In this document: positions 53,551 through 62,382 of the stretch, in pieces
Layout: every line of letters starts with the position of its first letter
How positions within the stretch are numbered: the stretch's first letter is position 1
Source of the DNA: Bacteroidota bacterium
GTDB lineage: Bacteria; Bacteroidota; Bacteroidia; Chitinophagales; LD1
Length of the DNA: 64,000 nucleotides
Direction: 5' to 3'
Assembly: GCA_947475165.1 (NCBI GenBank)
Contig: CANJLD010000003.1
Coordinates: forward strand, 1 to 64,000
The notes under the pieces: model-generated
What the model was told of the DNA's origin: nothing
The model's input: the letters and a program-made list of their open reading frames with translations, nothing else
Database searches by the model: none
Position numbers and translations under genes: made by a program

Positions 53551-56500
53551 TTGAAGCTGACAAAACTATTATTATTTCTCTTTTACATTTCGCTGGTGCT
53601 GCTGTGGGGTTGTTCAACCACCAATCACGCTATTCTGCCTACACAGGCGTTTCTGGATATTACATCGCATTACAACGCTTATTTTAACTCGAACGAAAAG
53701 CTAAAGAACGTTTATAAACTTTCGCTCGAAAGCCATAAGGATAAATTCGATTCGGTTATTCCGGTTTACCATTATAACGACTTCCGCGAGTTTGCCAGTT
53801 ACAGCAGCGATTTGGAAGATGTGGTAAAGCGTTCCACCCTAGCTATTCAATTGCGCGGTGCGGCTAACTGGAGCGATGACCACTTTTTGCTGATTGGTCA
53901 GGCGAACTATTTAAAGGGCGATTACGATAAGGCGAGTGCCAGTTTCAAATACATTACTACCGAGTATAAAGAAGGGGTGGATTATGTAAAGGTGATGAAG
54001 AGCCTGGGCAAGCCGGTGAAAAATTATGTAAAGGCGAAAAAGAAAAAGAAGAAGCCGGTAGTGAAAGTGATAGTGAATAAAGACGGCACGCAAACGTTGG
54101 AGAAAGTAGACCAGCGCCCGGAGGTTTCAATATGGATTCATACCCCTGCGCGGAGTTTGGCGTTGCTGTGGTTAATTAAAACCTACACCCGCCAAAATAA
54201 ATTTGATGAGGCATCAACGGTGGTAACATATGTAAGAGGCGATGATTTGTTCTACAAAACGTTTGACCCGCAGTTAGATTTAGTGGAAGGCGATTTACGC
54301 GTTTCGCAAAAAGAATATGCTGCGGCTATTGAGCCTTTAGAGAAATATGTAAACGCTAAGAAGATACGCAAGAAGAAGAGATTAGTGGTGCGTCCGCATT
54401 TTGTGTTGGCGCAGTGCTATGCTATAACCGGTAACAACGGAAAGGCAATTGAGCATTACAAAAAAGTGCTGAAGAGCAATCCGAATTACGATATGGAGTT
54501 TTACGCCAAAATTAAAATGGCGAAACTGGGCAGAGGCGGAAGCAACAATGCTGAGATGCGCTCGCTGCTGGCAAAGATGGCGAAGGATGGTAAATACAAA
54601 GACTACTGGGACCAGGTTTACTACGAGTTGGCTTTGCTTTCGTTGGCAGAAAACAACCGGGCTGATGCAAGAAAGTTTCTTCACAAATCCGTTGATTTCT
54701 CTACCACGAATGACGACCAGCATGCTTTGTCGTTTATGAAACTGGCAGAACTGGATTATGAAGACGAAGCATACGTAACTTCGAAATTCCTCTACGATTC
54801 TACCATGACTTTTATGGCGAAGAACGATGCGCGCTATGCAGAAGTAGAAGAGCGCGATAAATTGCTGGGCAATCTGGTAACGCAACTGAACATTATTGCC
54901 GATGAAGACAGTCTGCAACGCTTAGCGGCATTGCCCGAAGCGCAGCAAAAGAAAATTGTGACGGATGCTATCTTCAAAAAGGAGCAGGAAGAAGAAGAGA
55001 AGAAAAACAACGGAGGCTCTACGCAAAGTCAGCAGTTGACTAATTTCCAAAACGCTAATAACAACAGCAATAGTAATACGCAGCAAAATCAATTGCAGGG
55101 CATTACCTTTAACTGGTATTTTTATAATCCTACCACCCGCGCCACCGGTTATAACGATTTCGTAAAAAAATGGGGCAGAAGAAAACTGGAAGAGAACTGG
55201 AGAAGGAAGAACAAGAGCACAGCTATTACAGAAGATGATAATTCAACTACTGTAGATACTTCTTCTGCCTCTGCTAAAGATTCTTTACCGGTGGTTGTGC
55301 TTGGAACTATCGAAGAGCAAATGTTGGCGAATATTCCTACTACTCCTCAAAAATTAGATAAGTCTAACGACCGGTTGATTGATGCTTACTACGCGGCCGG
55401 CACTATTTATAAAGACGGACTGGATAACGACCGCAAGGCAACCGAAATGTTCGAAACACTGAATGCGCGTTTCCCTAAAAACAAATTGCTGCTCGAAAGC
55501 TATTACAACATTTACCTGATTGCGCGCCATCAAAGTCAGACGACCAAAGCAGAAGAATACAAGAATAAAATACTCGCAGAGTTTCCGGAGAGTGTAATTG
55601 CTAAAGTGCTGCGCGACCCTAACTATATTAATGCCGCTAAACAGAAAGAGCAGGCAGTGGATGATTATTACCAGTTAGCATACAACGATTATTCGAGAGA
55701 TAGCTTAGACAGTGCCTGGTATAAAACCGAAATGGCGGATAATCTTTTTAAGCCGAATCCGCTTAGTGCTAAGTTCCAGTTGCTGGCTGCGCTTATTCTT
55801 GCCAAGCAAAACCGGTTGGGCGATTATGTGCAGGAGTTGAACAAAATAATTAATAAGAGCAAGGATGTAGAAGTGAAGAAAACCGCTTCTGAACTTCTTT
55901 CTAACCTCAACAAATCTGCCTTGCCGCAAATAGATTTAAGTAAGGACTCCACCATGCGCGATTCGCTCAACGCACAATATTTCGGCATCAGTTCGCAGAA
56001 CGATACTACGGTTAGTGAGCTTCAACAAAAACTGAACGAAGCCAAAGCACAGGCAATTAAGAACGGTGCACAAATACAGGTAGCAGACACCGGCAACAAA
56101 GCGCAAAATGCAAATGGCAATACGCAAATAGCAGCCGGTGACTCTATTACCAAAAACAACACAACCGTAAAAGATACCGTTGCCAAGCAACCGGAGGTAG
56201 TGGCAGAAGATACCACTTCGGCATACTCGCGTTCCGATGCGGCAATTCACTATTTTATTATTTACATTAAAGACCCGGCTACTCCGCAAAGCTCGGTAAT
56301 GAGCACTATGGCAAAAGTGGATGCTTACAACTCTTCGGTAGTTCCTGAAAAGCGTTTGGTGAGCAAGCAGGTATTGATTGACAGCAAGAACAAACTGATT
56401 AACGTGCGCCAGTTTGAAAACCGCGATGATGTGCTGGCTTACTTTAAACAGATTAAAAAGCAAACACAATTGTTCGATGATTTAAAACCCGAGCAATACG

Positions 56501-56595
56501 CCATTACCTGTATCTCCACCACTAACTTCAGTATACTGCTTTCTGAAAAGAATGTAGATGAATACAACAAGTTCTTTAACAGGGTTTATAAATAG
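53551..56595 (+). CDS. porW: PorW/SprE-type T9SS lipoprotein with TPR repeats
   Basis: 1014 residues. The lipobox is LLWGCS (Cys21), followed by FLDITSHYNAYFNSNEKLKN, the conserved start of PorW/SprE. Tetratricopeptide-like repeats fill residues 90-450 and 620-800, with a low-complexity Gln/Asn stretch near 490-520 and a C-terminal domain (about 900-1014). PorW is needed for type IX secretion and gliding in relatives. The start codon is TTG 53551; no ATG fits before the signal peptide. It fits with the T9SS cargo genes in this window. Confidence 0.88.
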   Translation: MKLTKLLLFLFYISLVLLWGCSTTNHAILPTQAFLDITSHYNAYFNSNEKLKNVYKLSLESHKDKFDSVIPVYHYNDFREFASYSSDLEDVVKRSTLAIQLRGAANWSDDHFLLIGQANYLKGDYDKASASFKYITTEYKEGVDYVKVMKSLGKPVKNYVKAKKKKKKPVVKVIVNKDGTQTLEKVDQRPEVSIWIHTPARSLALLWLIKTYTRQNKFDEASTVVTYVRGDDLFYKTFDPQLDLVEGDLRVSQKEYAAAIEPLEKYVNAKKIRKKKRLVVRPHFVLAQCYAITGNNGKAIEHYKKVLKSNPNYDMEFYAKIKMAKLGRGGSNNAEMRSLLAKMAKDGKYKDYWDQVYYELALLSLAENNRADARKFLHKSVDFSTTNDDQHALSFMKLAELDYEDEAYVTSKFLYDSTMTFMAKNDARYAEVEERDKLLGNLVTQLNIIADEDSLQRLAALPEAQQKKIVTDAIFKKEQEEEEKKNNGGSTQSQQLTNFQNANNNSNSNTQQNQLQGITFNWYFYNPTTRATGYNDFVKKWGRRKLEENWRRKNKSTAITEDDNSTTVDTSSASAKDSLPVVVLGTIEEQMLANIPTTPQKLDKSNDRLIDAYYAAGTIYKDGLDNDRKATEMFETLNARFPKNKLLLESYYNIYLIARHQSQTTKAEEYKNKILAEFPESVIAKVLRDPNYINAAKQKEQAVDDYYQLAYNDYSRDSLDSAWYKTEMADNLFKPNPLSAKFQLLAALILAKQNRLGDYVQELNKIINKSKDVEVKKTASELLSNLNKSALPQIDLSKDSTMRDSLNAQYFGISSQNDTTVSELQQKLNEAKAQAIKNGAQIQVADTGNKAQNANGNTQIAAGDSITKNNTTVKDTVAKQPEVVAEDTTSAYSRSDAAIHYFIIYIKDPATPQSSVMSTMAKVDAYNSSVVPEKRLVSKQVLIDSKNKLINVRQFENRDDVLAYFKQIKKQTQLFDDLKPEQYAITCISTTNFSILLSEKNVDEYNKFFNRVYK

Positions 56596-56610
56596 AACGT
56601 AGCATCATAA

Positions 56611-56652
56611 AACTAAAAAGCCCTCCGAATTTTTCGGAGGGCTTTTTAGTTT
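56611..56652 (+). terminator. Terminator of porW
   Basis: A long stem AACTAAAAAGCCCTCCGAA and its complement with a TTT loop. The stem core AAAAGCCCTCCGA is repeated in the next terminator 200 bp downstream. Confidence 0.9.
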
Positions 56653-56682
56653 TATATTCGTATAGGAATAAAAGCGAAGACT

Positions 56683-56838
56683 ATGAATACACTAACCATT
56701 GAGCGCAAAGAATATGTAGTAGTTCCTAAAAAGGAATACGAAACATTATTAGTAAAGGCTGCGGCTAAAAGCTCACCGGTGCGAAAACTTTCGTTGGCGC
56801 AAGGAAAAAAACTGGCTTACAAACTGATTGATAAATAA
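56683..56838 (+). CDS. Small antitoxin-like protein, orphan
   Basis: 51 residues: ATG 56683, MNTLTIERKEYVVVPKKEYE, then a basic tail ending KKLAYKLIDK. The N-terminal half resembles small Bacteroidota proteins that act as RelE antitoxins. No toxin gene follows; a terminator lies 20 bp after it. It has a likely -7 element TATATTCG at 56653-56660. It is below usual ORF size limits. Confidence 0.7.
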   Translation: MNTLTIERKEYVVVPKKEYETLLVKAAAKSSPVRKLSLAQGKKLAYKLIDK

Positions 56839-56858
56839 AGATTAATGCCTCATAATTG

Positions 56859-56891
56859 AAAAGCCCTCCGAAAAAATCGGAGGGCTTTTTT
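56859..56891 (+). terminator. Terminator of the small antitoxin-like gene
   Basis: Stem AAAAGCCCTCCG / CGGAGGGCTTTT with an A-rich loop, followed by TT. The stem is identical to the core of the porW terminator; only the loop differs. Confidence 0.9.
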
Positions 56892-56933
56892 GTTGCCCTG
56901 TTTCGGGCACTGGTTTCAAGCTTATCAGCTAAG

Positions 56934-57122
56934 GAAGATAAGTTAGGAGTGCTTACTCCTAATTTATAAGTTGATACTCCTAAAATGAAAGTGCGAACTT
57001 ATAACTTATAAGTTGATACTCCTAAAATGAGAGTGCGAACTTCTAACTTAAAAGTTGATACTTATAAAATAGGAGTGCGAACTACTAACTTAATAGTAAG
57101 GACTCCTAACTTAGGAGTCCTT
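56934..57122. repeat. Tandem array 3: nine 21-bp palindromic monomers
   Basis: Nine monomers, each a 17-bp core of the form ACTnnTAAcTTAnnAGT plus a 4-bp spacer, start at 56934 and then every 21 bp to 57102. Spacers alternate TGAT and GCGA over six monomers, giving a 42-bp dimer. Two cores are perfect dyads with different arms (ACTTATAACTTATAAGT at 57018? see next: 56997; ACTCCTAACTTAGGAGT at 57102). The array lies between convergent genes and ends about 100 bp before the T9SS gene stop. Confidence 0.93.
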
Positions 57123-57223
57123 GCTATTAAAAGATAAAAGCACCAAAAATGCTTTTAAAAGAGTGTTTTTTGTTTAAAAACACGTAAAATATGGAAAAAT
57201 GAATGTAGGATATGGTAATAACC

Positions 57224-59260
57224 CTACTGCTTAACCAACTGCCTCACACTCCTTTCGCCACCGGCAATTATTTCTAAAAAATAAACACCGGCAGGCAGGT
57301 AGCCAAGCTCAAGGGTTTTGGTGTAGGTGCTGCTTAGGTTGCTCTCGTGTTTAGTGTAAACCGGTTGGCCTATTATATTGGTTATGGTAAAATCGGCTTG
57401 TTGGAGGTTTTCTTTTTGGAGGGAGATGGAAATGGAAGATATAAATGGATTAGGGGAAACGAAGAGATAGGTTGAGTTCAAATTATCAATGCCAGAAACA
57501 ACAATAGGATTTGAAATTGTGTGACATCCATTTGTATCCGTAACTTCAACTGAATAGAACCCTGCTTGATTAGAAATATAAATACTAGAGTTGGCTCCGT
57601 TAATAGGACTGCCGTTAAAATACCATTGATAAGTAATTGCATTGTAAGCGCTAAGTGTATCGCCATTTACGCTGATTGAAACCGATGGCAAAGAATAAAC
57701 TGTAATGGCTAGGTGATTTGACTCAGCAGAACAGCCATTGTTATCGGTAACAGTTACATAGTAATTACCTGCCAGGTTTGTTGTAATACAACTTGTGGTT
57801 GCACCGTTGTTCCATAGGTAAGAAGTAAAACCAGATTGAACACATATTTGTGCGCTATCGTTGGCACAAAAAATAGTTTGACTTGCATCGATAGTTGTTG
57901 AAGATAAGTTGCAATGGAAAGTAGTATCACAAAGTTTAATAAGCCAAAAATCATAACCACCTCTATTCAATTGGGTATTGTACCCGCCTATATTTGCATT
58001 TGTATAGTTTGCAATTGCATAACAGCCGCCTTTGGTTTGAATAGGATAACCACCTTCATCATGACCGTTTGTAAAAAGGGTCTTATCCCATTCTTTATTC
58101 CCCCAGTCATCGATTTTCACTAGCCATGTTTGTTCAATCCCGAGGTTATTTTCAGTCTTATCGCCACTTAAATTAGAGTAAGAACCACCACCAAAAAGAA
58201 AGCCACCATCATTCGTTTGTTTTATATGCCCGAAATCATCTTCGAGAGCAGCTCCACCATAAAGCCTATTCCAATGTTCATAACCAAATGAATCAATTTT
58301 TATGATCCAAAAATCGTATCCCCCTCTTGTATGCTGCAAAACCTCTCCGGTACTATCAGAATTTGTGGTTCCCCCTAAAATGTATCCTCCATCGCTGGTT
58401 TGTTGGAGGGAATGTAATTCGTCATTATTACTTCCACCAAATCTTCTATCCCAAATCTTGTTTCCCAAAAAATCCGTTTTAAGAATCCAGTAATCTTTTC
58501 CTCCTCTTGGATACTCCGAAACATCATTGCTAATCTCAGAATCTGTATAACCGCCTAAAATATATCCTCCATCGCTTATTTGTTGAAGCAAGAACATTAA
58601 ATCATCACCTGTTCCACCAAACCTCTTATCCCAAATCTTATTGCCTGCCGAATCTGTTTTTACAAGCCAATAATCTGAGCCCCCAAGTTTGGGTTGCGAA
58701 ACATCACCTGTTATACCGGAATGCGTCCATCCACCTAGAATATATCCCTCATCGTTTGTTTGTTGAATGGAATACAAATAATCGGTACTATCCCCTCCAA
58801 ACCTCTTATCCCATTGTTTGTTTCCGATGGAATCTGTTTTTACAATCCAATAATCATTGTGCCCTCTTGTATGTTGTGAAACATCACCGCTACTATCAGA
58901 ATATGTCCATCCTCCCAAAATATATCCACCATCTTTTGTCAAACCCAAAGTATATAGATAGTCATAATAATTTCCTCCAAATCTTTTATCCCATTGTTTA
59001 TTGCCAAGCGAATCTGTCTTTAACAGCCATTGATCCATTTGACCAAAAAGTGGACCATTGGAAATTTGTGAAACATCACCACTACTATCAGACCGTGTAT
59101 ATCCTCCCAAAATGTACCCGCCATCGTTAGTTTGCTGAAAAGCAAATAGCTGATCCCAATCGTTCCCTCCAAACCTTTTATCCCATTGTTTGACTAAATT
59201 GTTTTGTGCAGAACAGAAAAAGAAACTAAACAAAAAGGAAGAGAAGAGTAAATGTTTCAT
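57224..59260 (-). CDS. Large T9SS-secreted protein with beta-propeller-like repeats
   Basis: 678 residues. Signal peptide (1-18), then about eight repeats of roughly 50 residues built on KxWDKRFGGxxxDxLxxxQQT and DGGYILGGYTxSDSSGDVSQ (about 22-430), which probably form a propeller or similar beta structure. Immunoglobulin-like segments follow (about 450-590), then a type A sorting domain (FVSPNPFISSISISLQ to QLVKQ). It is a likely surface or secreted cargo of the type IX system whose PorW component is encoded nearby. Function unknown. Confidence 0.88.
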   Translation of the reverse strand: MKHLLFSSFLFSFFFCSAQNNLVKQWDKRFGGNDWDQLFAFQQTNDGGYILGGYTRSDSSGDVSQISNGPLFGQMDQWLLKTDSLGNKQWDKRFGGNYYDYLYTLGLTKDGGYILGGWTYSDSSGDVSQHTRGHNDYWIVKTDSIGNKQWDKRFGGDSTDYLYSIQQTNDEGYILGGWTHSGITGDVSQPKLGGSDYWLVKTDSAGNKIWDKRFGGTGDDLMFLLQQISDGGYILGGYTDSEISNDVSEYPRGGKDYWILKTDFLGNKIWDRRFGGSNNDELHSLQQTSDGGYILGGTTNSDSTGEVLQHTRGGYDFWIIKIDSFGYEHWNRLYGGAALEDDFGHIKQTNDGGFLFGGGSYSNLSGDKTENNLGIEQTWLVKIDDWGNKEWDKTLFTNGHDEGGYPIQTKGGCYAIANYTNANIGGYNTQLNRGGYDFWLIKLCDTTFHCNLSSTTIDASQTIFCANDSAQICVQSGFTSYLWNNGATTSCITTNLAGNYYVTVTDNNGCSAESNHLAITVYSLPSVSISVNGDTLSAYNAITYQWYFNGSPINGANSSIYISNQAGFYSVEVTDTNGCHTISNPIVVSGIDNLNSTYLFVSPNPFISSISISLQKENLQQADFTITNIIGQPVYTKHESNLSSTYTKTLELGYLPAGVYFLEIIAGGERSVRQLVKQ

Positions 59261-59308
59261 GAGGGCTATAGAACCTAAAGGTAGATTTATTTAAAACAAA
59301 AAGCCTCG

Positions 59309-59372
59309 CAAACCATCATTCCTCAAAACAAGTTTCTTTCTACATTCGCCCCGATGAAGAATAAAAAATTCT
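59309..59372. repeat. 64-bp direct repeat, left copy
   Basis: Identical to 60106-60169. It contains the start of the PBP1A gene (ATG and five more codons) and the upstream TACATTCG element, but here the frame ends after 12 codons. The two copies enclose the DUF4926/DUF6883 genes. Confidence 0.92.
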
Positions 59373-59420
59373 CGTCCCGGGACTCTGCGTGAGTGAAAGA
59401 GAAAACTAATCAGTAACCAA

Positions 59421-59462
59421 AAACCAAAAAGCCCTTCGCTAACGCGAGGGGCTTTTTGGTTT
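59421..59462 (-). terminator. Terminator of the DUF6883-DUF4926 unit
   Basis: A stem of about 19 bp (AAACCAAAAAGCCC with TCGC, paired with GCGA and GGGCTTTTTGGTTT, one mismatch) with a TAAC loop. It lies 15 bp past the DUF4926 stop and is bidirectional. Confidence 0.85.
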
Positions 59463-59476
59463 ATTAAAGTAGCTTT

Positions 59477-59707
59477 CTAAGCCGCTATATCCTGTATATG
59501 TATTACACGCTTTATTCCTGCACAAGATTTTACCTGCTCGGCAAGCACTGTTTCAACACCTAAGGTAGAGCCATCTACAGCAAAAAATTCTATCTCGAAC
59601 CCCTTTCCGTTTTCATGAGTCATGGCTACCACGCCTACATCGCCTTTTACAAAGGCAGTTCCCGGTAAATTTTCGGTAAGGTAAACGCGTTCAAATTCTT
59701 TTATCAT
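59477..59707 (-). CDS. DUF4926 family protein
   Basis: 76 residues: FERVYLTENLPGTAFVKGDV, then VGVVAMTHENGKGFEIEFF, a small beta-barrel-like protein of the DUF4926 family. Its start overlaps the DUF6883 stop by 4 bp. The two families are often neighbours; a toxin-antitoxin-like or regulator role is possible but unproved. Ends in QDIAA. Confidence 0.75.
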   Translation of the reverse strand: MIKEFERVYLTENLPGTAFVKGDVGVVAMTHENGKGFEIEFFAVDGSTLGVETVLAEQVKSCAGIKRVIHIQDIAA

Positions 59708-60042
59708 AAACTTATTTTATAAGCCGTTACAAATTTAATCACATTTTCTGTTTTGTCCTCTATCCAAACGCTGCGTATCAAATGCTTTTTGCCGTTAGGA
59801 AATAGCAACTCTGTTTCAAAAATATATTTCAAACCAAAAACGGTTGGTTGCGTTTTAATGTAATCGCTTGTTCTTGCCTGTTCAATTAAAAGTGTTTCTA
59901 AAACAATTGGTTCTTGCAGCGTAATACCATTGGCGAAAAAGAATTCTGCTTTCGGTTTTCCATCTACGCTGTTTGCGTTCAACAGGTAATCTGCAATCTT
60001 CCCTTTATCAATAACAAGGTTTGCGCTATCAGAAATTTTCAT
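59704..60042 (-). CDS. DUF6883 family protein
   Basis: 112 residues. The N-terminal half (DKGKIADYLLNANSVDGKPK, then AEFF) and the C-terminal strand pattern (LIRSVWIEDKTENVIKFVTAY) match DUF6883, a family found alone or at the end of polymorphic-toxin-like proteins. It is the first gene of a two-gene unit with DUF4926, placed between direct repeats. Confidence 0.72.
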   Translation of the reverse strand: MKISDSANLVIDKGKIADYLLNANSVDGKPKAEFFFANGITLQEPIVLETLLIEQARTSDYIKTQPTVFGLKYIFETELLFPNGKKHLIRSVWIEDKTENVIKFVTAYKISL

Positions 60043-60105
60043 TCACTTATTTGTGCTTGCAAAATAAAAAATATTGCATTTAGACTTTGTTGGCGTTACC
60101 ACCCA

Positions 60106-60169
60106 CAAACCATCATTCCTCAAAACAAGTTTCTTTCTACATTCGCCCCGATGAAGAATAAAAAATTCT
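60106..60169. repeat. 64-bp direct repeat, right copy (PBP1A promoter and start)
   Basis: The same 64 bp as 59309-59372, offset by 797 bp. This copy is the functional 5' end of the PBP1A gene: TACATTCG (60138-60145) and ATG at 60151. Confidence 0.92.
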
Positions 60170-62379
60170 TTCTCGTTCTGTGGACGGGTTTCTTTAGCAG
60201 TATTTTATTAGTAGCAGGTTTGTTCTGGTTAATTGCCATTGGCAAAATGGGCTACATGCCCAGCTTTGAGGAGCTGGAAAACCCCAATAGCAGTCTGGCA
60301 ACCGAGGTTATAAGCACTGATAAACAGGTAATAGGCCGGTATTATTTGCAGAACCGCAGCAACATTGCCTACGAAAACATTAACCCCAATTTAAAGAACG
60401 CCCTGCTGGCTACTGAAGACATCCGCTTCTTCGACCACACCGGTGTTGACCTTCGCGCCTTGATGCGAGTATTAAAAGGATTGGTAGGTCAGGATGGCGG
60501 AGGCGGAGGAAGCACGGTTACACAACAACTGGCAAAAAATCTTTTTCCGCGCGAGCGGCTCAGCAAACTGCAGCTCATCTTCCGTAAATTGAAGGAATGG
60601 ATTATTGCCGTTAAGCTCGAACGCTCCTATACCAAGGAGGAAATAATGGCCATGTATTTCAACACCGTGCCGTTCAGCGATAATGCGTTTGGTATTAAGT
60701 CGGCCTCGTATGTATACTTCGGCAAGCCTACCGATTCGCTTAAGGTAGAAGAAGCCGCTGTGCTGGTGGGTATGCTCAAAGCGCCTACGCAATACAATCC
60801 GCGCTCAAGGGGCGAAGCATCTATGCAGCGCAGAAATGTGGTGATTGACCAGATGTATCGCTACAATTTTATTTCTAAAGTTCAGCGCGATTCGCTTTTC
60901 AAACTTCCCATCAAATTAGATTTCCATCCCGATACACAACGCGAAGGAATGGCAGCATACTTCCGCGAGTATCTGCGCCTGTGGATGAAAGACTGGTGCG
61001 AAACACACCGCAAACCCGATGGCAGCAAATACAATATTTATAAAGATGGATTGAAGATTTACACCACCATAGATTCGCGCTTGCAAAAATATGCCGAGCA
61101 GGCACAGCGCGAACATTTAAAAGAAGTGCAGCAAAAGTTTTTTGCGTACTGGACGGGCAAAGACCCATGGAAAGAATTTCCAGTGGAGTGGCAGGCCATT
61201 TATTCGCACTGTCCGCAATACATTGATTTAAAAAAGCAGGGCAAAACCGAAGCAGAGATTGATGCGGTGTTGAAGAAGCCAGATATGCGCAAAGTATTTT
61301 CGTATGATGATGCCGGAGAAAAAGATACGCTCATCAGCGTGTATGATTCTATCCGCTACCACCGGATGATTTTGCAAAACGGCTTTTTGGCTGTTGACCC
61401 GCAATCGGGCTTTATCCGTGCATGGGCAGGTGGTGTTGACTACAAATATTTTCAGTACGACCATGTAAACATCAACACCAAACGGCAAATCGGTTCAACC
61501 TTCAAGCCGTTTGTTTACACCGTTGCCATTCGCGATAAAGGTTACTCGCCATGTTTTCAGGTACCTAACCAACCGGTTACGTTTGAGAAGACCGACCCGC
61601 GCTTTGGCTTGCTGCAGGACTGGACTCCGCGCAACAGCGATGGAAAATACGGAGGTATGTTGACCTTGCGTAAAGCACTGGCGAATTCTATCAATTCAGT
61701 TACTGCTTATTTAATGCACGAGATAGGACCGGAAGCGGTGGTGAAACTGGTGCAGACTATGGGTGTAAAAAGCGATATACCGGTGCAGCCTTCAATTTGT
61801 CTCGGCTCGGCTGATATTTCGTTGTTCGAAATGGTAGGCGCATACACTACTTACGCTAACAGCGGTACGCACGTAGAACCAATATTTATTACCCGCATTG
61901 AAGACCGCAACGGGAACGTGTTGCAGGATTTTGTAGCGAACAAAAACGAAGCGCTCGATGAGCAGACTACTTACGTAATGACAGAAATGCTGCGCAGTGT
62001 AGTGCAGGGCGGAACAGCTTCGCGTTTGCGCTACCGGTGGAAACTGATGGGAGATATACTCGGCAAAACCGGTACCACACAAAATTATTCTGACGGATGG
62101 TTCATTGGCTTAACGCCCGATTTAATTGCGGGCTCATGGGTGGGCTGCGATGACCGGTATATTCGTTTTCATAGTATGGAGAACGGTCAGGGGGCGAGTA
62201 CCGCTCTTCCCATCTGGGCAAAGTTTTTTCAGAAGGCATACACCGACAGCACTAATTTTAAGAATGAAATAAATGCCGAGCATAAATTCCCTCCGCCTAC
62301 CGAGCGTATTAACATAGAAATGGATTGCGGAAAGTTTAAAGGCAATAGCAGTGGTGACAAAGGAAACGAGTACGAATAA
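60151..62379 (+). CDS. Penicillin-binding protein 1A (bifunctional glycosyltransferase/transpeptidase)
   Basis: 742 residues from ATG 60151. One N-terminal membrane helix (8-30), a GT51 domain with the catalytic glutamate E89 in ATEDIRFFDHTGVD and QQLAKNLFPR, and a transpeptidase domain with the serine in GSTFKPF (near 448), SIN and GKTGTT (near 638). It polymerises and cross-links peptidoglycan. The longer frame upstream to 59914 is antisense to DUF6883 and is rejected. uvrC starts 3 bp after its stop. Confidence 0.94.
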   Translation: MKNKKFFLVLWTGFFSSILLVAGLFWLIAIGKMGYMPSFEELENPNSSLATEVISTDKQVIGRYYLQNRSNIAYENINPNLKNALLATEDIRFFDHTGVDLRALMRVLKGLVGQDGGGGGSTVTQQLAKNLFPRERLSKLQLIFRKLKEWIIAVKLERSYTKEEIMAMYFNTVPFSDNAFGIKSASYVYFGKPTDSLKVEEAAVLVGMLKAPTQYNPRSRGEASMQRRNVVIDQMYRYNFISKVQRDSLFKLPIKLDFHPDTQREGMAAYFREYLRLWMKDWCETHRKPDGSKYNIYKDGLKIYTTIDSRLQKYAEQAQREHLKEVQQKFFAYWTGKDPWKEFPVEWQAIYSHCPQYIDLKKQGKTEAEIDAVLKKPDMRKVFSYDDAGEKDTLISVYDSIRYHRMILQNGFLAVDPQSGFIRAWAGGVDYKYFQYDHVNINTKRQIGSTFKPFVYTVAIRDKGYSPCFQVPNQPVTFEKTDPRFGLLQDWTPRNSDGKYGGMLTLRKALANSINSVTAYLMHEIGPEAVVKLVQTMGVKSDIPVQPSICLGSADISLFEMVGAYTTYANSGTHVEPIFITRIEDRNGNVLQDFVANKNEALDEQTTYVMTEMLRSVVQGGTASRLRYRWKLMGDILGKTGTTQNYSDGWFIGLTPDLIAGSWVGCDDRYIRFHSMENGQGASTALPIWAKFFQKAYTDSTNFKNEINAEHKFPPPTERINIEMDCGKFKGNSSGDKGNEYE

Positions 62380-62382
62380 ACT

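Noticed and set aside
11498-57122. CRISPR arrays
   Set aside because: There are no unique spacers: every part of each unit is repeated, the 21-bp pitch is too short, and no cas genes are present.
59914-60150. N-terminal extension of PBP1A
   Set aside because: The extra 79 residues are antisense to DUF6883 and have no membrane or family features; ATG 60151 starts the normal cytoplasmic tail and helix.
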